Source: Pseudomonadota bacterium (GTDB lineage: Bacteria; Pseudomonadota; Gammaproteobacteria; Xanthomonadales; Xanthomonadaceae). Taken from it: DNA of 10,639 bases. The position numbers were made by a program, and so were the translations under genes. Below the pieces are notes generated by a model. That model made no database searches and was not told where the DNA came from. It saw nothing but the letters and a program-made list of their open reading frames with translations. The stretch covers positions 1 through 10,639 of the forward strand of contig JAEXBT010000052.1 of NCBI GenBank assembly GCA_023393895.1. The letters are read 5' to 3'. This document shows, in pieces, positions 1-6,195 of the stretch; the first letter of the stretch is position 1; the number at the start of each line of letters is the position of its first letter.

Positions 1-1022
1 GCCACCGTGCTCATGCCGTCCTGCACCGTGCCGATATTCTCGAACACGCCATTCACCACCCACATGATCCAACCGCTCATGTTGCTGATGCGGATCGCCA
101 GCCCCGACGCGAATGCCACCGCGCCCACGGTGATCGCACCCTGCGACCACAGCCACATGCCGATGCCGGTGGTGCCGGCGATCATCAATCCGTTCCAGCT
201 GGTCACCGAGGCGTCCAGCGCCGTGGTCAGGCGCGTCATCGCCCGTACTTTGTCGACGTTCTCCTGCAGCGATTCGCGCGTGTATTCGTGCTCGCGGGTG
301 GCATGCGGGAACAGTTTCAGGGTGACGATGTTGGTGTAGCCATCAACGACCCGACCCATGAACTTCGACTTGGCCTCCGAGGCGGCGAACGAACGCCGGC
401 GCGTGCGCGGCACGAAGAAGCGCAATAGCAGCACATAGCCGCCCAGCCAGCCGAGCAGCGGCAGCATCAGTCGCCAGTCGGCCTTGGCGAACAGGTAAAG
501 CGCGGTGCCGGTGTAGATGAAGACGTACCAAAGCGCATCGACGATCTCCACCGCCGACTCACGCAACGAGGCGCCGGTCTGCATGATCCGCTGCGCGATG
601 CGCCCGGCGTAATCATTCTGGAAGAAGGTCAGGCTCTGCCGTGACACGTACAGGTGCTGCTGCCAGCGGATCCGGCCGGTCAACCCGGGCACCAACGTCT
701 GGTTCACCAGCAACGCGTGCATCAGCGTGGCCAGCGGCCGGAACAGCACGACCACCACCGCCATCCACAGCAGGGTGCGACCATGCGTTGCGAAGAAGGC
801 GCGGGGGCTGTCCGACTGGGTGGCGAGGTCGATCAGGCGGCCGACGTAATCGAACAGCGCCACCTCGATCAGCGCAACGAAGAAGCCGACCACGCACACG
901 CCCAGCAGCACCCAGCGCGCCTGTTTCAGGTAGTGCCAGTAGAACGGCCAGATCCGCGCCGACGGCATCCTGCCATCATCGGGCGCGAACGGATCGATCA
1001 GCTTTTCGAACCAGCGCAGCAT
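1..1022 (-). CDS. ABC exporter half-transporter (permease/ATPase fusion), C-terminus cut off by window edge
   Basis: The 340 visible residues look like the transmembrane half of an MsbA/multidrug-type ABC exporter. Such proteins carry an N-terminal six-helix domain and a C-terminal ATPase, work as dimers in the inner membrane, and export lipids, peptides or drugs; the substrate cannot be read here. A cytoplasmic N-terminus is followed by hydrophobic segments near residues 37-57, 84-105, 162-180, 186-204 and 278-293. The stretch FFQNDYAGRIAQRIMQTG (about 133-150) matches the first coupling-helix region of the family. About 250 further residues, with Walker A, signature and Walker B motifs, should lie left of the window. 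I chose the ATG at 1022 because GAAGG (1031-1035) sits 8 nt upstream; an in-frame GTG three codons earlier would overlap that site. The gene is separated from the upstream lipoprotein gene by 122 nt and a terminator, so it is probably transcribed separately. Confidence 0.88.
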   Translation of the reverse strand, partial: MLRWFEKLIDPFAPDDGRMPSARIWPFYWHYLKQARWVLLGVCVVGFFVALIEVALFDYVGRLIDLATQSDSPRAFFATHGRTLLWMAVVVVLFRPLATLMHALLVNQTLVPGLTGRIRWQQHLYVSRQSLTFFQNDYAGRIAQRIMQTGASLRESAVEIVDALWYVFIYTGTALYLFAKADWRLMLPLLGWLGGYVLLLRFFVPRTRRRSFAASEAKSKFMGRVVDGYTNIVTLKLFPHATREHEYTRESLQENVDKVRAMTRLTTALDASVTSWNGLMIAGTTGIGMWLWSQGAITVGAVAFASGLAIRISNMSGWIMWVVNGVFENIGTVQDGMSTV

Positions 1023-1087
1023 CAGCGGCACCTTCGGGCGGGACAGTGTCGCACGGGCGGTATCCGTCTACCCCGTCTGCGGGAACG

Positions 1088-1115
1088 GGAAGGGCCGCAT
1101 CACTGCGGCCCTTCC
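1088..1115 (-). terminator. Perfect 12-bp hairpin downstream of the OmpA-family gene
   Basis: GGAAGGGCCGCA and its exact complement TGCGGCCCTTCC flank a 4-nt loop, 29 nt after the stop codon of the lipoprotein gene. The stem is long and GC-rich, and the position is right for a transcription terminator. There is no T-run on either side, so termination may depend on the stem alone or on Rho. Pairing is perfect, but the function is inferred from position. Confidence 0.65.
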
Positions 1116-1144
1116 TGCATCAGCACGTTGTGATCGATAACCGA

Positions 1145-1825
1145 TCAGCTGCCGCTCTGCAGCGGGATCAGGCGGATCTCGACGCGACGGTTGAGTGCGC
1201 GACCGCTGTCGGTATCGTTGCTAGCGACCGGATACTGGTATTTGTAGCCGCGGGTCTCCATGCGCACCTGCTGCACGCCCTGGCCGACCAGATAGGAAGC
1301 CACCGACTGCGCTCGCTGCTCGGAGATGCGCTGGTTCACCGCCACGGTACCGACGTTGTCGGTGTGGCCGTTGATCTCGACGATGGTCTGGTTGTACTCC
1401 GCGATGGTACGTGCGATCGAGTTCAGCGCCGGGTAGAACTGCGGCTTGACCTCGGTGCGGTTGAAGTCGAAGGTCACGCCGTCGGGCAGGTTGAGCTTGA
1501 TGACGTCGCCGTCGCGCTGCACGTCCACGCCGGTGCCGGCAGTCTGCTGGCGCAGCGCGGCTTCCTGGCGATCCTGGTAGGCACCGACGCCGGCACCGGC
1601 AAGGCCGCCGATACCCGCGCCCACCATTGCCTTCTGGCGACGATCCGTCGCGTCCTTGCCGGCCAGCAGGCCTGCCACCGCGCCGATGCCGGCGCCGATC
1701 AGCGCGCCACGCTGGGTGCGGTTGGGGTCGTTCGGGTCGTTGGTCTGGCCGGTGTAGGTGGCGCAACCCGCCAACATGGTGGTGGCAAGGGCTGCGGCAA
1801 TGCCGGTCTTGGTAATCGCGTTCAT
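1145..1825 (-). CDS. OmpA-family outer-membrane lipoprotein with glycine zipper (YiaD-like)
   Basis: This 226-residue protein is a lipoprotein that probably links the outer membrane to peptidoglycan. The start at 1825 gives a short signal with lipobox LAGC and acylated Cys21, and GAGG (1835-1838) lies 9 nt upstream. Reading from an ATG at 1903 would add 26 residues and bury the signal, so I reject it. Ala follows Cys21, with no Asp retention signal, which suggests outer-membrane sorting. A glycine-zipper segment spans about 40-82 (repeated GAGIG-type spacing). The C-terminal OmpA domain (about 116-224) shows NGHTDN near 152-157, the EQRA arginine at 171 and NRRVEI near 212-217, the usual peptidoglycan (diaminopimelate) binding features. 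Architecture and sequence closely resemble E. coli YiaD. It lies 121 nt after alr, a gap with no clear promoter, and is followed by the 1088-1115 terminator. Confidence 0.9.
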   Translation of the reverse strand: MNAITKTGIAAALATTMLAGCATYTGQTNDPNDPNRTQRGALIGAGIGAVAGLLAGKDATDRRQKAMVGAGIGGLAGAGVGAYQDRQEAALRQQTAGTGVDVQRDGDVIKLNLPDGVTFDFNRTEVKPQFYPALNSIARTIAEYNQTIVEINGHTDNVGTVAVNQRISEQRAQSVASYLVGQGVQQVRMETRGYKYQYPVASNDTDSGRALNRRVEIRLIPLQSGS

Positions 1826-1946
1826 GCTTGGGTGCCTCGCAATGAGTGGGGATGACGGACGCAGGCTAGGCGCCGCCACGTGGCTCGAACGTGAATGGGA
1901 CAAACCTGTTCAGCGGCCACGCCGCTAGGTCTGCACGAGGTGAAGA

Positions 1947-3074
1947 TCAGGCCTGCCCGATATACCGGCGAGGGATGCGCTCATTGAGCTGCACCAGCAA
2001 TTCGTAAGGAATCGTGCCGGCGAGCGCGGCGACCTCCTCGACACTGATCAAGGCTTCGCCGTCGCGCCCGACCAGCACGACTTCGTCGCCGTTGAAGGCC
2101 GTGCCCTCGCCCACCTCGACCATGAACTGGTCCATGCACACGCGTCCTACGATCGGGTAGCGCTGCCCACGGATCAGCACCTCGCCGCGCGAGGACAGCG
2201 CGCGCGGCCAGCCGTCGCCATAGCCGATCGGCACGGTCGCGATTCGGGTCTGCGCCTCCGCCCGCCAGGTCGCACCGTAGCTGACCGTCGCCCCCTCACG
2301 CACCACCTTGAAGTAGATCACCTTGGAGGTCAGCCGCATCGCCGGTTTTACCGCCACCGTGCGCCGCGAGGCCGGGTCGGGCAGCACGCCATAGAGCATG
2401 ATCCCCGGGCGCACGAGGTCCAGCCAGGTCTCGGGGAAATGCAGCACGCCGCCGGAATTGGCGAGATGGCGGAGCGGCGTCGGCGCACCGATCCGCTCGA
2501 AATGCGCGCAGGCCTCGAGGAAGCGCTCCAGCTGCCGCGCGGTCATCGGCGAGGCGGGATCGTCCGCGCAGGCCAGATGCGAATAGATGCCCTTCAGTTC
2601 ACACCAGGGCGAGGCGACCGCCGCCTCGATGAACGACCCGCACGAATAGCTGTGCACGCCGATCCGCTCCATCCCGGTATCGATCTTGAGATGGACGATG
2701 GCCCGGCGACCACGCGCCTCGGCCGCCGCCTCGACCAGACGCAGCTTCTCCAGCGAGGACACCGTGATCTCGAGGTCGTGGTCGAGGTAGAGCCCGACCT
2801 GCGGACCGAAGATGCCGCCCAGCACCAGGATCGGCGCACGGATGCCGGCACGGCGCAGCGCGATGCCCTCCTCCACGAAGGCCACGCCCAACTGGTCCAC
2901 GCCCTCGCGCTCCAGCCTTCGCGCGACTTCCACGAGCCCATGGCCGTAGCCATTCGCCTTGACGATGCCCATCACCGGCACGCCGACATGGGCGCGTATC
3001 GAGGCCAGGTTGCCGGCGAGGATGTCGAGGTCGACCTCGATGCGGGTCGGTCGCTGCTGGAGGGCGTCGCGCAT
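1947..3074 (-). CDS. alr: Alanine racemase, PLP-dependent
   Basis: This enzyme interconverts L- and D-alanine in the cytoplasm and supplies D-Ala for peptidoglycan precursors. Its 375 residues are full family length. The pyridoxal-phosphate lysine is K39 in the VKANGYGHG motif of the N-terminal TIM barrel. The second catalytic residue, on the C-terminal beta domain, is Y266 in VSYGATW. KIDTGMERIG (130-139), RHLANSGG (202-209), IGYGDGWPR (283-291) and the VCMDQF loop (312-317) are all present, so the active site looks intact. The gene starts 25 nt after the dnaB stop on the same strand, and dnaB-alr adjacency is also known in E. coli, so co-transcription is likely. No Shine-Dalgarno is evident; a GC hairpin (3075-3092) abuts the start codon. 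A short inverted repeat (1912-1926) follows the stop but is too weak to call a terminator. Confidence 0.96.
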   Translation of the reverse strand: MRDALQQRPTRIEVDLDILAGNLASIRAHVGVPVMGIVKANGYGHGLVEVARRLEREGVDQLGVAFVEEGIALRRAGIRAPILVLGGIFGPQVGLYLDHDLEITVSSLEKLRLVEAAAEARGRRAIVHLKIDTGMERIGVHSYSCGSFIEAAVASPWCELKGIYSHLACADDPASPMTARQLERFLEACAHFERIGAPTPLRHLANSGGVLHFPETWLDLVRPGIMLYGVLPDPASRRTVAVKPAMRLTSKVIYFKVVREGATVSYGATWRAEAQTRIATVPIGYGDGWPRALSSRGEVLIRGQRYPIVGRVCMDQFMVEVGEGTAFNGDEVVLVGRDGEALISVEEVAALAGTIPYELLVQLNERIPRRYIGQA

Positions 3075-3092
3075 GCCGCCATTGTTGGCGGC
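3075..3092 (-). other. GC hairpin abutting the alr start codon
   Basis: GCCGCC and GGCGGC pair perfectly around a 6-nt loop within the 25-nt dnaB-alr gap, ending at the base just before the alr ATG. It occupies the place where a ribosome binding site would sit. It could limit initiation on alr or make it depend on ribosomes finishing dnaB. The pairing is seen; the role is inferred. Confidence 0.4.
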
Positions 3093-3099
3093 GCGGCCC

Positions 3100-4542
3100 T
3101 CATTCGAAGCTGCCGATGCTGTCGTGGGCGAGGTTGTCGAAGCGGGTGTATTCGCCGAAGAACTTCAGCTTGAACGAACCCGTCGGGCCGTTTCGCTGCT
3201 TGCCGATGATAATCTCGGCCAGCCCCTTGTCCGGCGAGTTTTCCTTGTTGTAGTACTCGTCGCGGTAGATGAAGACGATGACGTCCGCGTCCTGCTCGAT
3301 GGCGCCGGATTCGCGCAGGTCGGCCATCACCGGGCGCTTGTCGGTGCGCGTTTCCAGCGAGCGGTTGAGCTGCGAGAGCGCGATCACCGGCACGTTGAGC
3401 TCCTTGGCCAGCGCCTTGAGCGAACGCGAGATCTCGGAGATCTCGGTGGCGCGATTCTCGCTGTTGCCCGGCACCTGCATCAGCTGCAGGTAGTCGATGA
3501 CGATCAGGCCGAGGTCGTGCTCGCGCTTCAAGCGCCGCGACTTCGAGCGCAGGACGTCCGGCGACAGCGCGGGCGTGTCGTCGATGAAGATCTTGACGTC
3601 CTTCAGGATGCGCACCGCGCTCGAGACCCGGCTCCAGTCCTCGTCCTCGAGGTCGCCGGTCTTCAGGCGCTTGGCGTTGACCCGGCCGACGGAGGACATC
3701 AGGCGCAGCGCCAGCTGGCTGGCCGACATTTCCATCGAGAACACCGCCACCGCCTTCTTCGACTTCAGCGCGGCGTACTCGGCCATGTTGATCGCCAGCG
3801 TGGTCTTGCCCATCGACGGGCGCGCGGCGAGGATCAGCAGATCGGTCGGCTGCAGTCCCGCAGTCATCTCGTCGAACTCGGTATAGCCGGTGGGCAGCCC
3901 GGTCACGCTGCCGCCGCTGTCATAGCGCTCCTGCAGGATCTCCACCGCCTCCTTCATCGCCGCGGTCACCGCGACGAAGTCCGCGCGACCGCGCGCGCCG
4001 GCCTCGGCGATGGCGAACACTTCCTGCTCCGCCTTGGCGAGGATCTCCGAGGATTCACGGCCTTCCGGCTGGAAGGCATCGTTGACGATGCCCGTGCCCA
4101 CCTCGATCAGCTGCCGCAGCACCGCCTTGTCGCGGACGATCTCCGCATAGGCGCGGATGTTGGCAGCCGACGGAGTGGTGCTGGCGAGCTCGACCAGGTA
4201 GGCGCCACCGGCAACCTCCTCCGCCTTGCCCTGCGACTCGAACCATTCGCCGAGCGTCACCGCGTCGAACGGCCGGTTGCGCTCGGCCAGCTCGCGGATC
4301 GCGCGATAGATCAGCTGGTGGTCACGACGGTAGAAGTCATGTTCGCCGAGCAGGTCGGAGACGCGGTCGAACGCCTCCGGCGCGAGCATCAGACCGCCGA
4401 GGACGGCCTGCTCGGCCTCGACCGACTGCGGCGGCAGACGCAGTTGCTGCACGCGCGCATCGGCGAAGCGATCCTGGGCGCGGCCATGCGGGGCGAATTC
4501 GGGACGGCTGGACATGCGCGATCGGCTCTCGGGTTCGGCCAT
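3100..4542 (-). CDS. dnaB: Replicative DNA helicase DnaB
   Basis: DnaB is the hexameric, ATP-driven 5'-3' helicase that unwinds DNA at the replication fork and recruits primase. Residues about 36-140 form the N-terminal helical domain (LPPQSVEAEQAVLGG start). After a linker, the RecA-like domain begins near 210. Walker A is ARPSMGKT (240-247, K246), Walker B is LIVIDYLQL (346-354, D350), the motif around Q391 is ALSQLNRSLE, and the likely arginine finger is R450 in KQRNGP. All are intact, and no intein interrupts the P-loop. The 480 residues include an extra N-terminal stretch of about 30 residues. The start is uncertain: the ATG at 4542 has no good ribosome site, and the in-frame ATG at 4515 (MSSRPEF) would give 471 residues. 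alr follows closely. The 175-nt upstream region, beyond the ribosomal terminator, carries a DnaA box, so dnaB probably has its own promoter. Confidence 0.97.
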   Translation of the reverse strand: MAEPESRSRMSSRPEFAPHGRAQDRFADARVQQLRLPPQSVEAEQAVLGGLMLAPEAFDRVSDLLGEHDFYRRDHQLIYRAIRELAERNRPFDAVTLGEWFESQGKAEEVAGGAYLVELASTTPSAANIRAYAEIVRDKAVLRQLIEVGTGIVNDAFQPEGRESSEILAKAEQEVFAIAEAGARGRADFVAVTAAMKEAVEILQERYDSGGSVTGLPTGYTEFDEMTAGLQPTDLLILAARPSMGKTTLAINMAEYAALKSKKAVAVFSMEMSASQLALRLMSSVGRVNAKRLKTGDLEDEDWSRVSSAVRILKDVKIFIDDTPALSPDVLRSKSRRLKREHDLGLIVIDYLQLMQVPGNSENRATEISEISRSLKALAKELNVPVIALSQLNRSLETRTDKRPVMADLRESGAIEQDADVIVFIYRDEYYNKENSPDKGLAEIIIGKQRNGPTGSFKLKFFGEYTRFDNLAHDSIGSFE

Positions 4543-4580
4543 CGCCAGGACAGGCGATGCAATGCCTCCATGCTAGGCCG

Positions 4581-4598
4581 CGCGGCTGTGGAGCCGCG
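4581..4598 (-). other. Hairpin in the dnaB upstream region
   Basis: CGCGGCT and AGCCGCG pair perfectly (7 bp) around a 4-nt loop, 38 nt before the dnaB start. No T-run follows, so it does not look like a terminator. If transcription starts upstream of it, it would form a leader stem-loop. Function is unknown. Confidence 0.35.
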
Positions 4599-4620
4599 AC
4601 GGAACATCCTCGGTAAAACC

Positions 4621-4629
4621 TGTGGATAA
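4621..4629 (-). promoter_or_regulatory. DnaA box (perfect TTATCCACA) upstream of dnaB
   Basis: The minus strand reads TTATCCACA, identical to the high-affinity E. coli DnaA box (9 of 9). It lies between the rplI operon terminator and dnaB, 78 nt upstream of the dnaB start at 4542. A bound DnaA could link dnaB transcription to initiator level. It is a single site; I see no cluster of boxes or AT-rich unwinding element, so this is not an origin. The match is seen; binding is inferred. Confidence 0.6.
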
Positions 4630-4675
4630 GTCTGCGGCTGCCGCGTCTCACAGATTGCGATCGCGCAAACGAAAA

Positions 4676-4695
4676 CGGACGCCCGAAGGCGTCCG
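4676..4695 (-). terminator. Intrinsic terminator of the rpsF-rpsR-rplI operon
   Basis: On the minus strand an 8-bp perfect stem (CGGACGCC/GGCGTCCG) closes a stable TTCG tetraloop and is followed by TTTTCGTTT. It starts 22 nt beyond the rplI stop codon. GC stem, UUCG loop and U-rich tail make this the clearest Rho-independent terminator in the window. It separates the ribosomal operon from dnaB. Confidence 0.9.
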
Positions 4696-4717
4696 CTCGC
4701 GGAACCCTGATGCGGGA

Positions 4718-5170
4718 TCAGGCCTGTTCGGCTTCCACGATCACCTTGACCGGCGTTTCCACGTCGGCGGCGAAGTGCGCCATCAGCTCGTACTCGCCGG
4801 TGTTGCGGATCGGGCCTTCGCCCATCACCACTTCGCTCTTGTTGAGCGGGAAGCCGGCGGCGGTGAACGCCTCGGCGATGTCGCGTGGCGTCACCGAACC
4901 GAACAGCTTGCCTTCGTTCGAGGCATTGGCCTTGATGGTGACGCTCTGGCCTTCCAGCTTGGCGCGGCGGGCTTCGGCTTCGTCATGCGCGGCCTTGGCC
5001 TTCGCCTCGTACTCGGCGCGACGGGCCTCGAACGCGGCCAGGTTGGCGGCGGTGGCCGGCACGGCCTTGCCCTGCGGCACCAGGTAGTTGCGGCCGAAAC
5101 CGGGCTTCACGTCGACGGTGTCGCCGAGCTGGCCGAGGTTCTGCACCTTCTGCAGGAGGATGAGCTTCAT
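4718..5170 (-). CDS. rplI: 50S ribosomal protein bL9
   Basis: L9 binds 23S rRNA near the base of the L1 stalk and helps keep reading frame and translation fidelity. The 150 residues match normal length. The N-terminal domain carries the family signature [19 protein letters not shown] (about 16-34). A long Ala/Glu/Lys-rich helix follows (about 42-75), then the C-terminal domain with [14 protein letters not shown] (about 88-101). The start at 5170 is supported by GGAG (5178-5181) at 7 nt. It is the last gene of the rpsF-rpsR-rplI operon, but sits 194 nt after rpsR, an unusually long gap holding several hairpins. A strong terminator follows at 4676-4695. Confidence 0.97.
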   Translation of the reverse strand: MKLILLQKVQNLGQLGDTVDVKPGFGRNYLVPQGKAVPATAANLAAFEARRAEYEAKAKAAHDEAEARRAKLEGQSVTIKANASNEGKLFGSVTPRDIAEAFTAAGFPLNKSEVVMGEGPIRNTGEYELMAHFAADVETPVKVIVEAEQA

Positions 5171-5185
5171 GATGTGTCTCCGTTA

Positions 5186-5201
5186 GCGGATAGCGATCCG
5201 C
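5186..5201 (-). other. Hairpin just upstream of the rplI ribosome binding site
   Basis: GCGGAT and ATCCGC pair perfectly around a 4-nt loop, 4 nt upstream of the GGAG site of rplI. It leaves the Shine-Dalgarno free when folded, so it could shape ribosome access to rplI. It may also be incidental in such GC-rich DNA. Confidence 0.35.
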
Positions 5202-5281
5202 AGCTTGTGAGTTGTCCGGATGGACGATGTTGGATTCACGCGAGGGATTGCAAAGCCAGCACGGGTGCGGCCAGAGGCGAA

Positions 5282-5326
5282 GCGCGCAGGCCCGTGATTG
5301 AAAGACCCTCAATGAGGGCTGCGCGC
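5282..5326 (-). other. Nested inverted repeats in the rpsR-rplI spacer, possible attenuator
   Basis: An outer perfect 8-bp stem (GCGCGCAG/CTGCGCGC, 5282-5289 with 5319-5326) encloses an inner 5-bp stem (CCCTC/GAGGG, 5306-5310 with 5314-5318) that directly abuts one outer arm. On the transcribed strand the inner stem is followed by TCTTTC, a short U-rich tract. This could be a partial terminator that lowers rplI output relative to rpsF and rpsR. I see no small ORF with a ribosome site in the spacer. Confidence 0.45.
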
Positions 5327-5340
5327 CCGAGGCCCGACAA

Positions 5341-5358
5341 CGCCAGGTCAGGCTGGCG
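5341..5358 (-). other. Hairpin just after the rpsR stop codon
   Basis: CGCCAG and CTGGCG pair perfectly around a 6-nt loop, beginning 6 nt past the rpsR stop. Only TTGT follows on the transcribed strand, so it is a weak terminator candidate. It could protect the 3' end of an rpsF-rpsR mRNA or act together with the nested hairpin at 5282-5326. Confidence 0.4.
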
Positions 5359-5364
5359 AAGCAA

Positions 5365-5595
5365 TCAGACGTCGTGGTTGTCGGTGTAGGGCAGCAGGGC
5401 CAAGTAGCGCGCGCGCTTCACCGCGGTGGCCAGCTGGCGCTGATAGCGCGACTTGGTGCCGGTGATGCGGCTCGGGACGATCTTGCCGGTCTCGGTCAGG
5501 TACTGGCGAAGGGTGTTGAGATCCTTGTAGTCGATCTCGGTCACGCCCTCGGCGGTGAACTTGCAGAACTTGCGGCGGCGGAAGAATTTGGACAT
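5365..5595 (-). CDS. rpsR: 30S ribosomal protein bS18
   Basis: S18 binds 16S rRNA in the 30S platform as a heterodimer with S6. The 76 residues are typical. The N-terminal basic segment [13 protein letters not shown] is followed by [18 protein letters not shown] and the S18 signature region [15 protein letters not shown], then [16 protein letters not shown] (5605-5609) lies 9 nt before the start. It follows rpsF by 20 nt, so the two are translated from one message. No priB gene lies between them, unlike the rpsF-priB-rpsR order of enterobacteria. A 194-nt spacer separates it from rplI. Confidence 0.97.
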   Translation of the reverse strand: MSKFFRRRKFCKFTAEGVTEIDYKDLNTLRQYLTETGKIVPSRITGTKSRYQRQLATAVKRARYLALLPYTDNHDV

Positions 5596-5615
5596 GGTCA
5601 GGTTTCCTTGATCGC

Positions 5616-6041
5616 TCAGGCGGCTTCGGCGTTGTCGTCGTTGTCGCTGGACTCGGAGGCCTCACCGGCTTCCTCGTCGCGACGGCGGCGCTCGCCACGC
5701 TCGGGCTTGTCGCCCTTCTCGTCCTTGTTCTTCATGATCAGGGACTGCTCGGTCACCGCTTCGTCACGCTTGATGATCAGGTGGCGCAGCACCGCATCGT
5801 TGAAGCGGAAGCTGTCGACCAGTTCGTTCAGCGCGGCCTGCTCGCACTCGATGTTGAACATCGCGTAGTGAGCCTTGACCAGGTTGTTGATCGGATAGGC
5901 CAGCATGCGGCGGCCCCAATCCTCCAGGCGGTGAATGGTACCGCCGGCGTTCTCGATCAGGCCCTTGTAGCGCTCAAGCATGCCGGGAACCTGTTCGCTC
6001 TGGTCCGGATGGACCAAGAACACGACTTCGTAATGACGCAT
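5616..6041 (-). CDS. rpsF: 30S ribosomal protein bS6
   Basis: S6 pairs with S18 on the 30S platform. Residues 1 to about 100 form the ferredoxin-like core: [14 protein letters not shown], the segment [15 protein letters not shown] (about 39-53) and [10 protein letters not shown] (about 58-67) are typical. The last 40 residues are a charged, low-complexity tail, first Lys/Arg/Glu-rich, then Glu/Ser/Asp-rich, ending AEAA. Such tails are disordered, and in E. coli the S6 C-terminus is modified by RimK with added glutamates; whether that happens here is unknown. AAGGA (6052-6056) lies 10 nt before the start. It is the first gene of the operon, behind a structured leader (6042-6152) and a candidate promoter (6160-6188). 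Confidence 0.97.
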   Translation of the reverse strand: MRHYEVVFLVHPDQSEQVPGMLERYKGLIENAGGTIHRLEDWGRRMLAYPINNLVKAHYAMFNIECEQAALNELVDSFRFNDAVLRHLIIKRDEAVTEQSLIMKNKDEKGDKPERGERRRRDEEAGEASESSDNDDNAEAA

Positions 6042-6152
6042 GTTGTTGATTTCCTTGTGGATATCGGCCTGGCGGAATTGCCGGCCCGACAGCCCTCGGC
6101 CATCGTCCCTCGGAGGGAGACGCGTTCGGGCAAAGCCCCCGTCGAAACGGGA
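6042..6152 (-). promoter_or_regulatory. Structured rpsF leader, possible S6:S18 autoregulatory site
   Basis: The leader between the predicted transcription start and rpsF holds two further hairpins. One is TCCCT-CCG-AGGGA (6106-6118), which puts CCG in the loop. The second is an imperfect stem of GGCCGA with TCGGGCC (6083-6101). rpsF leaders in many bacteria carry a motif bound by the S6:S18 complex in which an exposed CCG trinucleotide is conserved. The CCG loop here fits that idea loosely; I cannot verify the full consensus from memory. An 8-of-9 DnaA-box-like sequence (6056-6064) next to the ribosome site is probably chance. Confidence 0.4.
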
Positions 6153-6154
6153 GC
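6135..6154 (-). terminator. UUCG hairpin between the DUF885 gene and rpsF
   Basis: On the minus strand GCTCCCGT pairs with ACGGGGGC (8 bp, one G-T pair) around a TTCG tetraloop, followed by TTTG. It begins 41 nt after the DUF885 stop, so it may terminate that transcript. It also coincides with the predicted start of the rpsF transcript (about 6153), so it could instead be a 5'-end stem-loop of the ribosomal mRNA. Confidence 0.5.
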
Positions 6155-6159
6155 CGGAA

Positions 6160-6188
6160 ATTATGCAGGATCAAGCGGTTAGGCGCAA
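6160..6188 (-). promoter_or_regulatory. Candidate sigma-70 promoter of the rpsF operon
   Basis: On the minus strand TTGCGC (6183-6188) and CATAAT (6160-6165) are separated by 17 nt. The -10 matches TATAAT at 5 of 6 positions and the -35 keeps TTG. Transcription would start near 6153, giving a leader of about 110 nt before rpsF. It lies between the DUF885 stop and rpsF, where an operon promoter is expected. Confidence 0.6.
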
Positions 6189-6195
6189 ACCCGGC

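Noticed and set aside
641..1855. Plus-strand open frame of 404 codons opposite the ABC transporter and lipoprotein genes
   Set aside because: It crosses the intergenic terminator and two real antisense genes, and its sequence has no domain. It is a composition artefact.
1912..1926. Inverted repeat AGCGGC-loop-GCCGCT after alr as a terminator
   Set aside because: Only 6 bp with a 3-nt loop and no T-run. It may be chance in GC-rich DNA, and alr may read through into the lipoprotein gene.
2959..4629. A long plus-strand open frame (556 codons) opposite dnaB and the start of alr
   Set aside because: It is Arg/His/Leu-rich with no recognisable domain and lies antisense to dnaB, whose motifs are all intact. 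Long antisense frames are usual in GC-rich genes.
4543..4717. The dnaB upstream region as a replication origin
   Set aside because: There is only one DnaA box, no AT-rich unwinding element, and none of the usual origin neighbours (dnaA, dnaN, gyrB, rpmH).
6056..6064. Second DnaA-box-like sequence ATATCCACA next to the rpsF ribosome site
   Set aside because: It mismatches at an otherwise conserved first T and overlaps the Shine-Dalgarno, so chance is the simpler explanation.
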